Part shown: positions 14,709 to 22,892 of the stretch, piece after piece | Numbering within the stretch: the stretch's first letter is position 1 | How the letters are laid out: every line of letters starts with the position of its first letter | Source of the DNA: JAFGPJ01 sp964439135 | Lineage (GTDB): Bacteria > Planctomycetota > Phycisphaerae > Sedimentisphaerales > Anaerobacaceae | Assembly (NCBI GenBank): GCA_964439135.1 | Contig: CAYTNN010000050.1 | Location: 1 to 24,098, forward strand | Length of the DNA stretch: 24,098 nt | Reading direction: 5' to 3' | Notes under the pieces: model-generated | The model's database searches: none | What the model was told of the DNA's origin: nothing | The model's input: only the letters and a program-made list of their open reading frames with translations | Program-made: the position numbers and the translations under genes

Positions 14709-15631
14709 TCGAAACTAAAAATCTGACTAAGAACTATGGCAATTTAACGGCTGTGGACAATCTGAATTTGACCATTAAAGACGGCGACATATTCGGTTTC
14801 ATCGGCCCGAACGGTGCCGGGAAAACGACCACCATGCGGATACTGGTGACACTTTTGGAGCCGTTTGGTGGCAGCGCTTTTATCAACGGGCTGAACGTCG
14901 CTAAAGAAGGCAAAAAAGTACGCAGGCTCGTCGGATACATGCCCGACTTTATGGGTGTGTACGACGATCTGAAAGTCTTCGAGTATCTCGAATTCTTTGC
15001 CGCTGCGTTCGGTATAGAGCGTAAAAAGCGTAAATCCATCGTTGAAGGCGTGCTCGAATTGACCGACCTGGAATCCAAGAAGAGTGCCACCGTAGACAGC
15101 CTTTCCCGAGGCATGCAGCAGCGGCTCGGCCTGGCGCGTGTTCTGATACACGATCCGAAGGTGCTGATACTGGATGAGCCGGCAAGCGGGCTCGATCCGC
15201 GCGCCCGAATCGAAATAAGAGAGCTGCTGCGCGAGCTCAAACGCATGGGAAAAACCATTATGATCTCCAGCCACATTCTCAGTGAGCTGGAGGAGATTTG
15301 CGACCATGTCGGCATTATCGAGCACGGCCGGCTGGTCTTCAGCGGCACGCTGGAAGAAATTCGCCCACGCCTCGGAATCGAAAGCAAGGTCCGGGTCAGC
15401 GTGGCCGACCACCAGGACAAAGCGACCGAGCTGCTCTCTGCTCTGCCCCAGGTCCGCCAGGTCCAGGCCCTCGGTGGCGAGATAGCCGTCACTTTCCATG
15501 AGGGCAAGAATGCTACCGGCATCGTCGCTCGGACACTGGTTAACGCAGGTTTGGATATTATATCCATCCAGCCCGAGCGGCTTAAACTCGACGATGCATT
15601 CCTGCAGTTAACCAAAGGCGTGGTTCACTGA
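14705..15631 (+). CDS. ABC-2 exporter ATPase (NatA/CcmA type)
   Basis: A 308-residue cytoplasmic nucleotide-binding subunit. Walker A GPNGAGKT (34-41), signature LSRGMQQR (133-140), Walker B VLILDE (153-158), D-loop SGLD (161-164) and switch His190 in SSHILSEL are all present. The Q-loop position reads GYMPDFMGVYDDL, with Asp81 where many ABC ATPases have Gln; this variant recurs, to my knowledge, in ABC-2 ATPases of this kind. Residues 215-308 form the C-terminal extension typical of NatA-like proteins. It overlaps the GATase-like gene by 4 nt and has AGAGGA about 9 nt upstream. It is the only ATPase next to four tandem ABC-2 permease genes, so it presumably energises one or all of them. The substrate is unknown. 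Confidence 0.94.
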   Translation: MIETKNLTKNYGNLTAVDNLNLTIKDGDIFGFIGPNGAGKTTTMRILVTLLEPFGGSAFINGLNVAKEGKKVRRLVGYMPDFMGVYDDLKVFEYLEFFAAAFGIERKKRKSIVEGVLELTDLESKKSATVDSLSRGMQQRLGLARVLIHDPKVLILDEPASGLDPRARIEIRELLRELKRMGKTIMISSHILSELEEICDHVGIIEHGRLVFSGTLEEIRPRLGIESKVRVSVADHQDKATELLSALPQVRQVQALGGEIAVTFHEGKNATGIVARTLVNAGLDIISIQPERLKLDDAFLQLTKGVVH

Positions 15632-15691
15632 GCACACGGGCAGCGATAAGATGATCTCAACTTCACATAATGAGCGGCAAAAGAGGCCTCT

Positions 15692-17392
15692 ATGACGATG
15701 GCATTGACCAGCACGTTTTCGAATTTGTTCGACCCGGCCTACTTCTTCGGGCCTATCTTCGAAAAAGAGCTGCGTGTCTCCAGCCGGAGAAAAAGAAACT
15801 ATTTTCTACGCTTTACCTATATCCTGTTGTTGAGTATTTTCATTTTGTCGATATGGTACTCTACCCTCGGCATACGCAGTTCCGGATCGGCCGTTTATCA
15901 AATTTCGAGATTGTCATCGGCAGGCAAGCAGATAATCACTGCTATTGTCTGGTTTCAATTTATCACCGCACAGCTAATCGCTATTGTCATGCTCAGCTCT
16001 TCGGTCAGTGATGAAATCCATACCGGCACACTGAGCGTCCTTATGACGACACCCATCAGCAGCTTCCAGATAGTCACCGGCAAGCTCCTGAGCAAGCTAT
16101 TACAGTTGATATTACTGCTGGCGATAAGTTTACCGCTATTGGCAATTGTCCGGGTCTTCGGGGGTGTGCCGTGGGATTATGTGGCATCGAGCATCTGCAT
16201 CACTTTGACCGCAACTCTTCTCGCGGGTGCCTTGAGCCTGTTCTTGTCGATGACCTATCGCCATGCCCATACGGTCATTCTTGTAACCGTCACGGTTTAC
16301 ATGGTGTTCTTCGGCGCACTGCCCGGATTGTTCAATCTTCTCGCGATTAAGGGGATGTTCATATTTGACAGGCAAGTGACTCAATCGCTGCTTGCCCTGA
16401 CGAATCCTTTCGTGTCATTCGCAGCCTCAAATGCAAAGTTCATTCAGAGCGGAGTTCCGAGCTTTTTTTCATGGCCCCTGCACTGCCTGCATATGTTGGC
16501 CGTCACGGCCGTTTTAATTGCCATAGCAGTCTGGCGCATTCGAGGAGCTTCTCTGGTCGGCACGTTTAGTTCGACAACAAAACTGTGGTCGGCGGGGATT
16601 TTGGAACGAATGCTCACTCGCATCTTCTACAAAGCGGGCCCTCAATACCCGGACAGCTTGATTATACCGGTCACAGGCCAGCCGATAATCTGGAAGGAGA
16701 TGCGTAAAGGTTTCATCGGGCGCAGCAAAGGAGAAGCCGCGATTTTTCTGCTGTTAACCAGTGCTTTTTTTATTGCCGCTGTCCTGCTGCTGCTCGGCAG
16801 CAGGAGGAACTCTTTCCTTTCGGGGTATTTCATATCCGCCTTTTACCTGGTTGTTATGATTCGGATGGCAGTATTCTCTGCCGGGGGTATAACCATCGAG
16901 AAGGAGGCCCGCACCTGGCCCGTGTTGCTGGCCACGCCGCTGGAGGACAGGGACATTGTTCGAGGAAAGGCAATTGCGGCATTCAGACGAAATGTCCCAC
17001 TGCTGCTAATGTATTTCATTCTGTTGTCCATCTTATACTTTAAGATATTAGGTATAAAGAACATCCACACTATTATCCTCAGAATTGCTCTCAGCTTGCT
17101 GCCTCTCGCCTCCTCTGTCATGTTCGTGATAGGCAGCGGTTTGTATTTCGGGACTCGTTTCAGAACTACCACTTCAGCGGTCGCCGCCACAATTGGCTTG
17201 CACCTTGCGATAACGTTTCTTTTCTGTGGCGCATTCAATCCCTTGTATCGTTTATTCTATACGGCTGTCTTTAGCAGGGGGGGACAGTGGTTGTCCTTTG
17301 GCGTGACAATTGTTCGCAGCTTGACTATTGGGGGAGCCGGCCTGTCTCTTGCACGATGTGCCCGGCGCCGATTGAGACGCAACATTTTCTGA
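15692..17392 (+). CDS. Double-module ABC-2 permease, copy 1 of 4
   Basis: A 566-residue polytopic membrane protein. Module one opens with GPIFEKELRVSSRRKRNY (20-37), an amphipathic basic stretch before the first helix, then the ABC-2 box SDEIHTGTLSVLMTTPISSF and the conserved FGGVPWDYVASSICITLT (157-174). Module two begins near 328 with GQPIIWKEMRKGF and repeats the box as EKEARTWPVLLATPL near 402, so the chain looks like two fused ABC-2 halves. It lacks the VALRQA linker seen in the other three copies. The C-terminus RRRLRRNIF is basic. AGAGG (15682-15686) is 5 nt before ATG 15692; an in-frame TGA at 15671-15673 rules out an earlier start. It lies 60 nt after the ATPase gene. Confidence 0.88.
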   Translation: MTMALTSTFSNLFDPAYFFGPIFEKELRVSSRRKRNYFLRFTYILLLSIFILSIWYSTLGIRSSGSAVYQISRLSSAGKQIITAIVWFQFITAQLIAIVMLSSSVSDEIHTGTLSVLMTTPISSFQIVTGKLLSKLLQLILLLAISLPLLAIVRVFGGVPWDYVASSICITLTATLLAGALSLFLSMTYRHAHTVILVTVTVYMVFFGALPGLFNLLAIKGMFIFDRQVTQSLLALTNPFVSFAASNAKFIQSGVPSFFSWPLHCLHMLAVTAVLIAIAVWRIRGASLVGTFSSTTKLWSAGILERMLTRIFYKAGPQYPDSLIIPVTGQPIIWKEMRKGFIGRSKGEAAIFLLLTSAFFIAAVLLLLGSRRNSFLSGYFISAFYLVVMIRMAVFSAGGITIEKEARTWPVLLATPLEDRDIVRGKAIAAFRRNVPLLLMYFILLSILYFKILGIKNIHTIILRIALSLLPLASSVMFVIGSGLYFGTRFRTTTSAVAATIGLHLAITFLFCGAFNPLYRLFYTAVFSRGGQWLSFGVTIVRSLTIGGAGLSLARCARRRLRRNIF

Positions 17393-17401
17393 CATTTTCT
17401 G
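17382..17401 (+). repeat. 10-bp tandem duplication at a stop codon
   Basis: ACATTTTCTG occurs twice in tandem (17382-17391 and 17392-17401). The first copy carries the TG of the stop codon of permease copy 1 (TGA at 17390-17392). The second supplies most of the spacer before copy 2. Small and possibly a slippage product. Confidence 0.6.
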
Positions 17402-17408
17402 GAAGGAT

Positions 17409-19268
17409 ATGAGCACTATTTCAATAAATTCGGTTTCGCGATTTTTGAGCTTGTCGTGGCTGACGGGGCCGATTTTCGATAAGGAGCTGCGCGTATCGAG
17501 CCGGCGAAAAAGAAACTACACACTCCGGCTGATTTATGTCATCCTGCTGACATTTTTCATCACCATCGTCTGGCTCAGTATGGTCAAATCCGAAGGATCA
17601 TCGGCATATCAGAAATCCCGGTTGGCGCTTGCGGGCAAAACCATCGTCACAACCATCGTCACGTTTCAGTTCTTTGCCACGCAGATAATCGCGGTGATCA
17701 TGCTCAGCACGTCCATCAGCGATGAAATCTATCACCGCACGCTGGGCCTGCTGATGACAACGCCAATCGGCAGCTTTCAAATCGTAATGGGTAAACTCTT
17801 CAGCAAGCTTTTGCAGATTATCCTGCTGCTGGCGATAAGTCTGCCGATGCTGGCGATTGTGCGTATTTTCGGCGGCGTGCCGTGGGATTACGTTCTGTCC
17901 AGCCTGTGTATTACGCTCACAGCCGTTATTTTTGCCGGCTCGCTCAGTCTGTACTTTTCAATCAATAGCCGGCGGGCCTACGTCGTCATCATCAAAACCG
18001 TCGTGACTCTCGGCGTTCTTTTTTTCTTTATCCCGACAATTACCGGTGTCCTTTTCATTCCGCGCTGGTTATATGTCCCCGTGTTAGGGAATTCGGTGGC
18101 TGCATTTCCGTTATTAGTCGCTTTTCTACACTTAAATCCTTTCGGTGCAATGTCTGTAAATACCGCGATGATGATATCGCCTTCTGCGCCAAAAACGATG
18201 ATAATGTTGGCCATTACGCCGACCGGAGTATCGCTCTTCTATTGGCCCCTGCACTGTATGTTAATGTTAGGCGCCTCGGCCCTGTTGATCACCATGTCTG
18301 TAAAAATCGTACGCAAAGTAGCTTTGCGGCAGGCCGTCGGTCAGATTGAGTCGGTCACAAATCGCACGCTCGCTAAGAAGTCAAAGAAGTCCTCACGCGG
18401 GCACGCCGAGCAACATGAGCTGCCCGGCGTTATCAGGCGAGTTACCGATTCACCCGTTCTCTGGAGAGAGCTTAGGGCTCCCATGATTCAGGGCGCCGAG
18501 GGTAGAAACAGCATCATCGGACTGGCCATCGCTATTATTGCCCTGCTGATCACTTACGGGGCATGCGAAAACTATCTGGATGAGGCCTTTACCCAAATGA
18601 CTTACGTGCTGATGTTCACCGTGATCGGCTCGGTCTTTACAATAGTTCTTTCGGCCACGAGTATCACTTCGGAGAAGGAGACTCGGTCATGGCCTATCCT
18701 GCTGGCCACGTCCATGGACGACTGGCATATCCTTATGGGCAAGGCTATAGGTGTATTTCGCCGATGCCTTCCCATCTGGCTGCTTATGGCCGGCCATATT
18801 TCCCTTTTTATCTGCTTAAAATACATCCATCCGGTTGCTATCCTTCATATGCCAATATTTGCTACAGGGCTGATCGTGTTTCTCACTGGTGCCGGCCTCT
18901 ATTTCAGCGCTCGCTTTAAGCGGACCACCTCGGCGGTGATCGCCAGCTTTGGTCTGGTTCTGGTTCTCTGGGTCGTTTTACCCTCCGTGCTCGGGTTAGT
19001 TTCCGTTTTTAATGACGATTATGATGTGATTGATGATTTGGTGTCGGCCAATCCCACGGCCCAAATTGCTATACTGATGGACGGAGCCGGCGGAAGCTGG
19101 AATGCACAAGCTGGTTTCTCGAACCTCAACTTTGCCTGGCCCGACAGTTCCTGGCACAAGGTGTGGCCGACGACCGGCCTTGTGATTATCTATATGCTGA
19201 TATACACGGTTGCCGGCGTTCTCTTCGGCTGGCGCGCCAAGTGCCGGTTCCGCCGCAATGTTTTTTGA
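17409..19268 (+). CDS. Double-module ABC-2 permease, copy 2 of 4
   Basis: At 619 residues this is the longest of the four paralogues. It shares the N-terminal block LTGPIFDKELRVSSRRKRNY, the box SDEIYHRTLGLLMTTPIGSF and FGGVPWDYVLSSLCITLT with its neighbours. The central region (about 205-300) diverges, and a linker RKVALRQAVGQ precedes module two. Module two starts at SPVLWRELRAPM near 349 with SEKETRSWPILLATSM near 422. The last 90 residues include an extracytoplasmic Asn/Asp-rich segment before a final helix and the basic tail RAKCRFRRNVF. GGAAGG at 17401-17406 lies only 2 nt before ATG 17409, an unusually tight ribosome site. The gap to copy 1 is 16 nt. Confidence 0.88.
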   Translation: MSTISINSVSRFLSLSWLTGPIFDKELRVSSRRKRNYTLRLIYVILLTFFITIVWLSMVKSEGSSAYQKSRLALAGKTIVTTIVTFQFFATQIIAVIMLSTSISDEIYHRTLGLLMTTPIGSFQIVMGKLFSKLLQIILLLAISLPMLAIVRIFGGVPWDYVLSSLCITLTAVIFAGSLSLYFSINSRRAYVVIIKTVVTLGVLFFFIPTITGVLFIPRWLYVPVLGNSVAAFPLLVAFLHLNPFGAMSVNTAMMISPSAPKTMIMLAITPTGVSLFYWPLHCMLMLGASALLITMSVKIVRKVALRQAVGQIESVTNRTLAKKSKKSSRGHAEQHELPGVIRRVTDSPVLWRELRAPMIQGAEGRNSIIGLAIAIIALLITYGACENYLDEAFTQMTYVLMFTVIGSVFTIVLSATSITSEKETRSWPILLATSMDDWHILMGKAIGVFRRCLPIWLLMAGHISLFICLKYIHPVAILHMPIFATGLIVFLTGAGLYFSARFKRTTSAVIASFGLVLVLWVVLPSVLGLVSVFNDDYDVIDDLVSANPTAQIAILMDGAGGSWNAQAGFSNLNFAWPDSSWHKVWPTTGLVIIYMLIYTVAGVLFGWRAKCRFRRNVF

Positions 19269-19285
19269 GCGTGTCTTCTGTGATA

Positions 19286-21046
19286 ATGATTACCGATTTG
19301 ACTAATTTTGTGGGGCGATTCCTAAGCCTGTATTGGCTGACGGGGCCCATTTTCGATAAGGAGCTTCGCGTATCCAGCCGGCGAAAAAGAAACTATTTTT
19401 TGCGTTTCGCTTACGTGTGTCTATTGACGGCCTTTATTGCATTTGCGTGGATCGTTACGACAAAGATCGGTAACTCCGTTTCCTTAGTGTATCAAATATC
19501 CCGAATGCCGGAGATCGGCAAATATGTCACTACTACCATTATCTGGTTTCAGTTCATCGCGATTCAGCTTATCGCAATTGTAATGTTAAGCACCGCGATC
19601 AGTGGCGAGATATACAATCGGACACTTGGCCTGCTTATGACCACGCCCATCAGCAGCCTTCAGATTGTCATTGGTAAGCTTTTCAGCAAACTTTTACAAC
19701 TGGTTCTGCTGCTGGCCATCAGTTTGCCGTTGCTGGCCATCATCCGCGTCATGGGCGGCGTGCCCTGGGGCTATGTCATATCGAGTCTCTGCATAACTCT
19801 GACGGCGGCGATTTTTGCAGGGTCCGTCAGTCTGGTCTTTTCGATAACAAACCGGCATTCGCATTCTGTCATTGTGAGAACGGTCCTTGTCTGCTTTCTC
19901 TTTTACATTGGGCCGCCGGTCGTGATACAACTTCTGCAATTTGTATACCAGGTGCGCATAGTTTCCGAGATGTCACTCTTGTATGTGAATCCTTTTATCG
20001 CTATGGGATTTGCTACCCAGAATATGCTTACTCCCACCTCGGCTGCACTTGTCCTGTCCTGGCCGCTGCACTGTGTAATTATGCTGGGCTTCTCAACGCT
20101 TCTGCTGGTTTTCTCGACGTTATGTGTCCGGAGGGTGGGACTGCGCCAGGCAACCGGGCAGGCCGGCATATTCTCATCCCGCAGAGAACGCCGGATCGCT
20201 GATGGAAAACTCAGAACGAAAACGATTTTGCACAGAGCCTCCAGGCGGATCAGGCCGGTGAAAGGTCCGCCCATTATCTGGAAAGAGATGATAAGCCTCT
20301 GGATCAAAAATTTTCGCATGGGCTCTATTATCACCACAATTGTAGCCGTTCTAATCCTGGCGGCCGTTTATTCGTATTGCGCTTATGCGGACCTTCTTGG
20401 TCGCGAAGGAGCACATATAGTCTTCATTGTGGTTTACTTTTTCTTCGGTTTGCTTCGGACTGCTACTTCCGCCGCCACCAGCATTACTTCTGAGAAAGAA
20501 GCCCGGACCTGGCCTATGCTGCTCACCACCCCGCTGACCGAAAAACAAATTGTCTTCGGTAAAATCATTGGCTCGTGCCTCGGAGGCTGGGCCTTCTGGC
20601 TTTTGCTTGCCGCTCACGTCACAGTGTTCAGCCTGGCAGGCTGTATCCCGCCTGCCGCTATCTTGCCTTTAGCGTTGTTAATCGTAAGCAGTACGCTTTT
20701 GGTTTCCGCTGTTGGCGTTTTTTTCAGTTCCTGTTTCAAACGCAGCTCGATATCGGCATCCATAAACCTTGTCTTATTTCTCGGCTTTACGGTACCGGTC
20801 TGCTGTCCTTTGCCTCTTCCCCCTTTTCTGATCAGTCCGCTTTTCGCAGCAATCATGATCCTGGGTGTCACCGGTGGCTGGAGCGAAATTAATGGACCGT
20901 TTCAACAAACCGGACGCGGAATGGATTGGCTTGTAGCATTTTTGGTTTCGTGGCTTGGACTTATAATTCTTTTGGTAATATACTTGTCGCTGGCATTGGG
21001 TGCTTTCGCTATAGCAGTTAGCAATATACGCCGGAGATCCTTATAG
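19286..21046 (+). CDS. Double-module ABC-2 permease, copy 3 of 4
   Basis: A 586-residue paralogue. I start it at ATG 19286, because MITDLTNFVGRFLSLYWLTG lines up with the N-terminus of copy 2. The open frame runs back into copy 2, but that extension is out-of-frame translation of the neighbour. No clear Shine-Dalgarno precedes it. Module one has SGEIYNRTLGLLMTTPISSL and MGGVPWGYVISSLCITLT. The linker RRVGLRQATGQ follows, then module two from GPPIIWKEMISLW near 328, with SEKEARTWPMLLTTPL near 402. It alone lacks the FRRN-hydrophobic-Phe C-terminus of the others and ends SNIRRRSL. Its C-terminal third is also the most divergent. It shares long exact DNA matches with copy 4. Confidence 0.87.
   Translation: MITDLTNFVGRFLSLYWLTGPIFDKELRVSSRRKRNYFLRFAYVCLLTAFIAFAWIVTTKIGNSVSLVYQISRMPEIGKYVTTTIIWFQFIAIQLIAIVMLSTAISGEIYNRTLGLLMTTPISSLQIVIGKLFSKLLQLVLLLAISLPLLAIIRVMGGVPWGYVISSLCITLTAAIFAGSVSLVFSITNRHSHSVIVRTVLVCFLFYIGPPVVIQLLQFVYQVRIVSEMSLLYVNPFIAMGFATQNMLTPTSAALVLSWPLHCVIMLGFSTLLLVFSTLCVRRVGLRQATGQAGIFSSRRERRIADGKLRTKTILHRASRRIRPVKGPPIIWKEMISLWIKNFRMGSIITTIVAVLILAAVYSYCAYADLLGREGAHIVFIVVYFFFGLLRTATSAATSITSEKEARTWPMLLTTPLTEKQIVFGKIIGSCLGGWAFWLLLAAHVTVFSLAGCIPPAAILPLALLIVSSTLLVSAVGVFFSSCFKRSSISASINLVLFLGFTVPVCCPLPLPPFLISPLFAAIMILGVTGGWSEINGPFQQTGRGMDWLVAFLVSWLGLIILLVIYLSLALGAFAIAVSNIRRRSL
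19335..19378 (+). repeat. 44-bp exact match to permease copy 4
   Basis: This stretch is identical to 21113-21156 over 44 bp and encodes the LTGPIFDKELRVSS block at the same position in copies 3 and 4. A second exact match of 31 bp joins 19725-19755 to 21497-21527. These silent-site identities exceed those between copies 1 and 2 over the same region. Confidence 0.9.
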
Positions 21047-21063
21047 CTGGTATTAAAGTAGTT

Positions 21064-22872
21064 ATGATTGCTGTTTTATACAATTTCATCTTGAAGGTTC
21101 TGAGCCCGCTGCGGCTGACGGGGCCCATTTTCGATAAGGAGCTTCGCGTATCCAGCAGACGACGCAGAAACTATGTTCTCCGCTTCGCTTATATAGCCTT
21201 GCTGACCGCCTTTTTAGTTCTTGTCTGGATCGAGGCAATGGGACAAAGCGGATCGTCCTTATATCGAATCTCCCGAATGGCCGAAGCCGGAAAATCCATC
21301 GTCATTTATACGGTTTGGTTCCAGTTTTGTGCCACTCAGTTCCTCGCCGTGATTTTGCTCAGCAATTCCATCAGCGACGAAATCTATCACCGTACCCTCG
21401 GCCTGCTGATGACTACGCCGATTAACAGCTTTCAGATCGTCATGGGAAAACTTCTCAGCAAGCTTCTGCAGTTGGTTTTGCTGATGGCCATCAGTCTGCC
21501 GTTGCTGGCCATCATCCGCGTCATGGGTGGCGTGCCCTGGAATTACGTTATATCGAGCCTTTGTATCACTCTGACGACCGTCATTTTTGTCGGTTCGCTC
21601 AGCTTGTTCTTCTCAATATTCAGCCGAAGGGCCTATGCTGTCATTATTATGACTATTCTGACACTCGGCACGATCTTCGCATTGCTGCCACTTGGCCTTT
21701 ATGCTGTCTGGGATATAGCGAATCCTGCGATATCGGAGAGAAGTATATTTACCTTAATTTTTCTGCCTAATCCCTACTGCAGCATGTTTATCAACACAAT
21801 CGCAATGGTCGAACCGCGTTCGGCAGCGGCAATTACCTTTTACTCCTGGCCTTTGCATTGCAGCATCATGCTGGCTGTGTCCGCACTTCTGTTGTTTGTT
21901 TCGGTTATTATTGTCCGCAAAGTAGCGCTGCGGCAGGCTACGGGGCAATTGGATAATTCGGCCGGTAAGCGCCGCTTTCGCCGTGCAGCAAAAGGAGCCG
22001 GAGCCAATCAGCAGGCTTTCGCCGGGGCAATCAGACGCGTTGTCGGCCCTCCGATCATCTGGAAAGAGCTGCGATCTCCAATGTTCAGACATCATAAGAT
22101 CCGTACCTGCATCTTAGCATCTATCGGCCTGATACTGCTGAGTGGAACGTATTACCTTTGTGCCAAAGCAAATATCTTGGATGATGAAGGAACCCACGCG
22201 GCATACGCCGTAATTTTCATGGCAGTGGGAATGCTATTTACAATCGTTCTTCCGGCAACGAGTATCACCTCCGAAAGAGAATCCCGTTCCTGGCCGGTCC
22301 TGCTGGCAACGCCTCTGGATGACAAAGATATTCTGCTCGGAAAATTCGTCGGGGCACTGCGGCGATGTTTTCCCGCTTGGCTGCTGCTTTTCGGACATAT
22401 TATTGTGTTTAGCCTTATAGGATTCATCCACCCGTTAGCAATTATCCAGACAGGGATTCTGGTGACATGGACGGTGATATTTCTATCAAGCAGTGGATTG
22501 TATTTCAGCTCCCGCTTTAAGAACACCACCACGGCAGTTATAATGAATTTCACCCTGGCGGCGACAATTTGGGCCATATTGCCCTTGTTGATGGCCATAG
22601 TCGCCTCAATTAACACCCCATTCACCCGCGATGCTCGTGAATTGGTCGAAGCCTATATAGATACGAATCCCTTTGTTCACATGGGAAATATAATGATAGC
22701 TACCGCCGGCGAAAAATCAGTGAATACAGGAAGTTATTATTGGCCCGGACATGGTAATTTGAACGCGACGGAGTCAACGGCTTGGATGTCAGCTTGTATG
22801 GCTGGCTATATTCTGATAGGCTCTCTGTTTGCCTGGCGCGCGAAGCATCGGTTCCGGCGAAATATCTTTTGA
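21064..22872 (+). CDS. Double-module ABC-2 permease, copy 4 of 4
   Basis: A 602-residue paralogue beginning MIAVLYNFILKVLSPLRLTG. Module one shares MGGVPWNYVISSLCITLT and exact DNA stretches with copy 3. Module two (GPPIIWKELRSPMFRHHK near 328, SERESRSWPVLLATPL near 403, RRCFPAWLLLFGHIIVF, FSSRFKNTTTAVIMNF) and the C-terminus RAKHRFRRNIF are closer to copy 2, as are the linker RKVALRQATGQ and the Asn-rich extracytoplasmic segment near the end. The protein therefore looks like a mosaic of its neighbours. It follows copy 3 by 17 nt. The upstream ribosome site is weak. The function is inferred as a membrane subunit of the exporter powered by the ATPase at 14705-15631. Confidence 0.88.
   Translation: MIAVLYNFILKVLSPLRLTGPIFDKELRVSSRRRRNYVLRFAYIALLTAFLVLVWIEAMGQSGSSLYRISRMAEAGKSIVIYTVWFQFCATQFLAVILLSNSISDEIYHRTLGLLMTTPINSFQIVMGKLLSKLLQLVLLMAISLPLLAIIRVMGGVPWNYVISSLCITLTTVIFVGSLSLFFSIFSRRAYAVIIMTILTLGTIFALLPLGLYAVWDIANPAISERSIFTLIFLPNPYCSMFINTIAMVEPRSAAAITFYSWPLHCSIMLAVSALLLFVSVIIVRKVALRQATGQLDNSAGKRRFRRAAKGAGANQQAFAGAIRRVVGPPIIWKELRSPMFRHHKIRTCILASIGLILLSGTYYLCAKANILDDEGTHAAYAVIFMAVGMLFTIVLPATSITSERESRSWPVLLATPLDDKDILLGKFVGALRRCFPAWLLLFGHIIVFSLIGFIHPLAIIQTGILVTWTVIFLSSSGLYFSSRFKNTTTAVIMNFTLAATIWAILPLLMAIVASINTPFTRDARELVEAYIDTNPFVHMGNIMIATAGEKSVNTGSYYWPGHGNLNATESTAWMSACMAGYILIGSLFAWRAKHRFRRNIF
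21113..21156 (+). repeat. 44-bp exact match to permease copy 3
   Basis: Second copy of the stretch at 19335-19378, in the same reading frame and position of the gene. Confidence 0.9.
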
Positions 22873-22892
22873 TTGTTCTTGAGACTAAAACA

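Noticed and set aside
14734..15615. 293-codon open frame on the minus strand
   Set aside because: Low-complexity Ser/Arg-rich shadow of the ABC-2 ATPase gene.
15651..15695. 14-codon mini-ORF ending over the start of permease copy 1
   Set aside because: Its TGA overlaps the ATG, as in a coupling leader, but it has no ribosome site and the peptide has no attenuator-like codon run.
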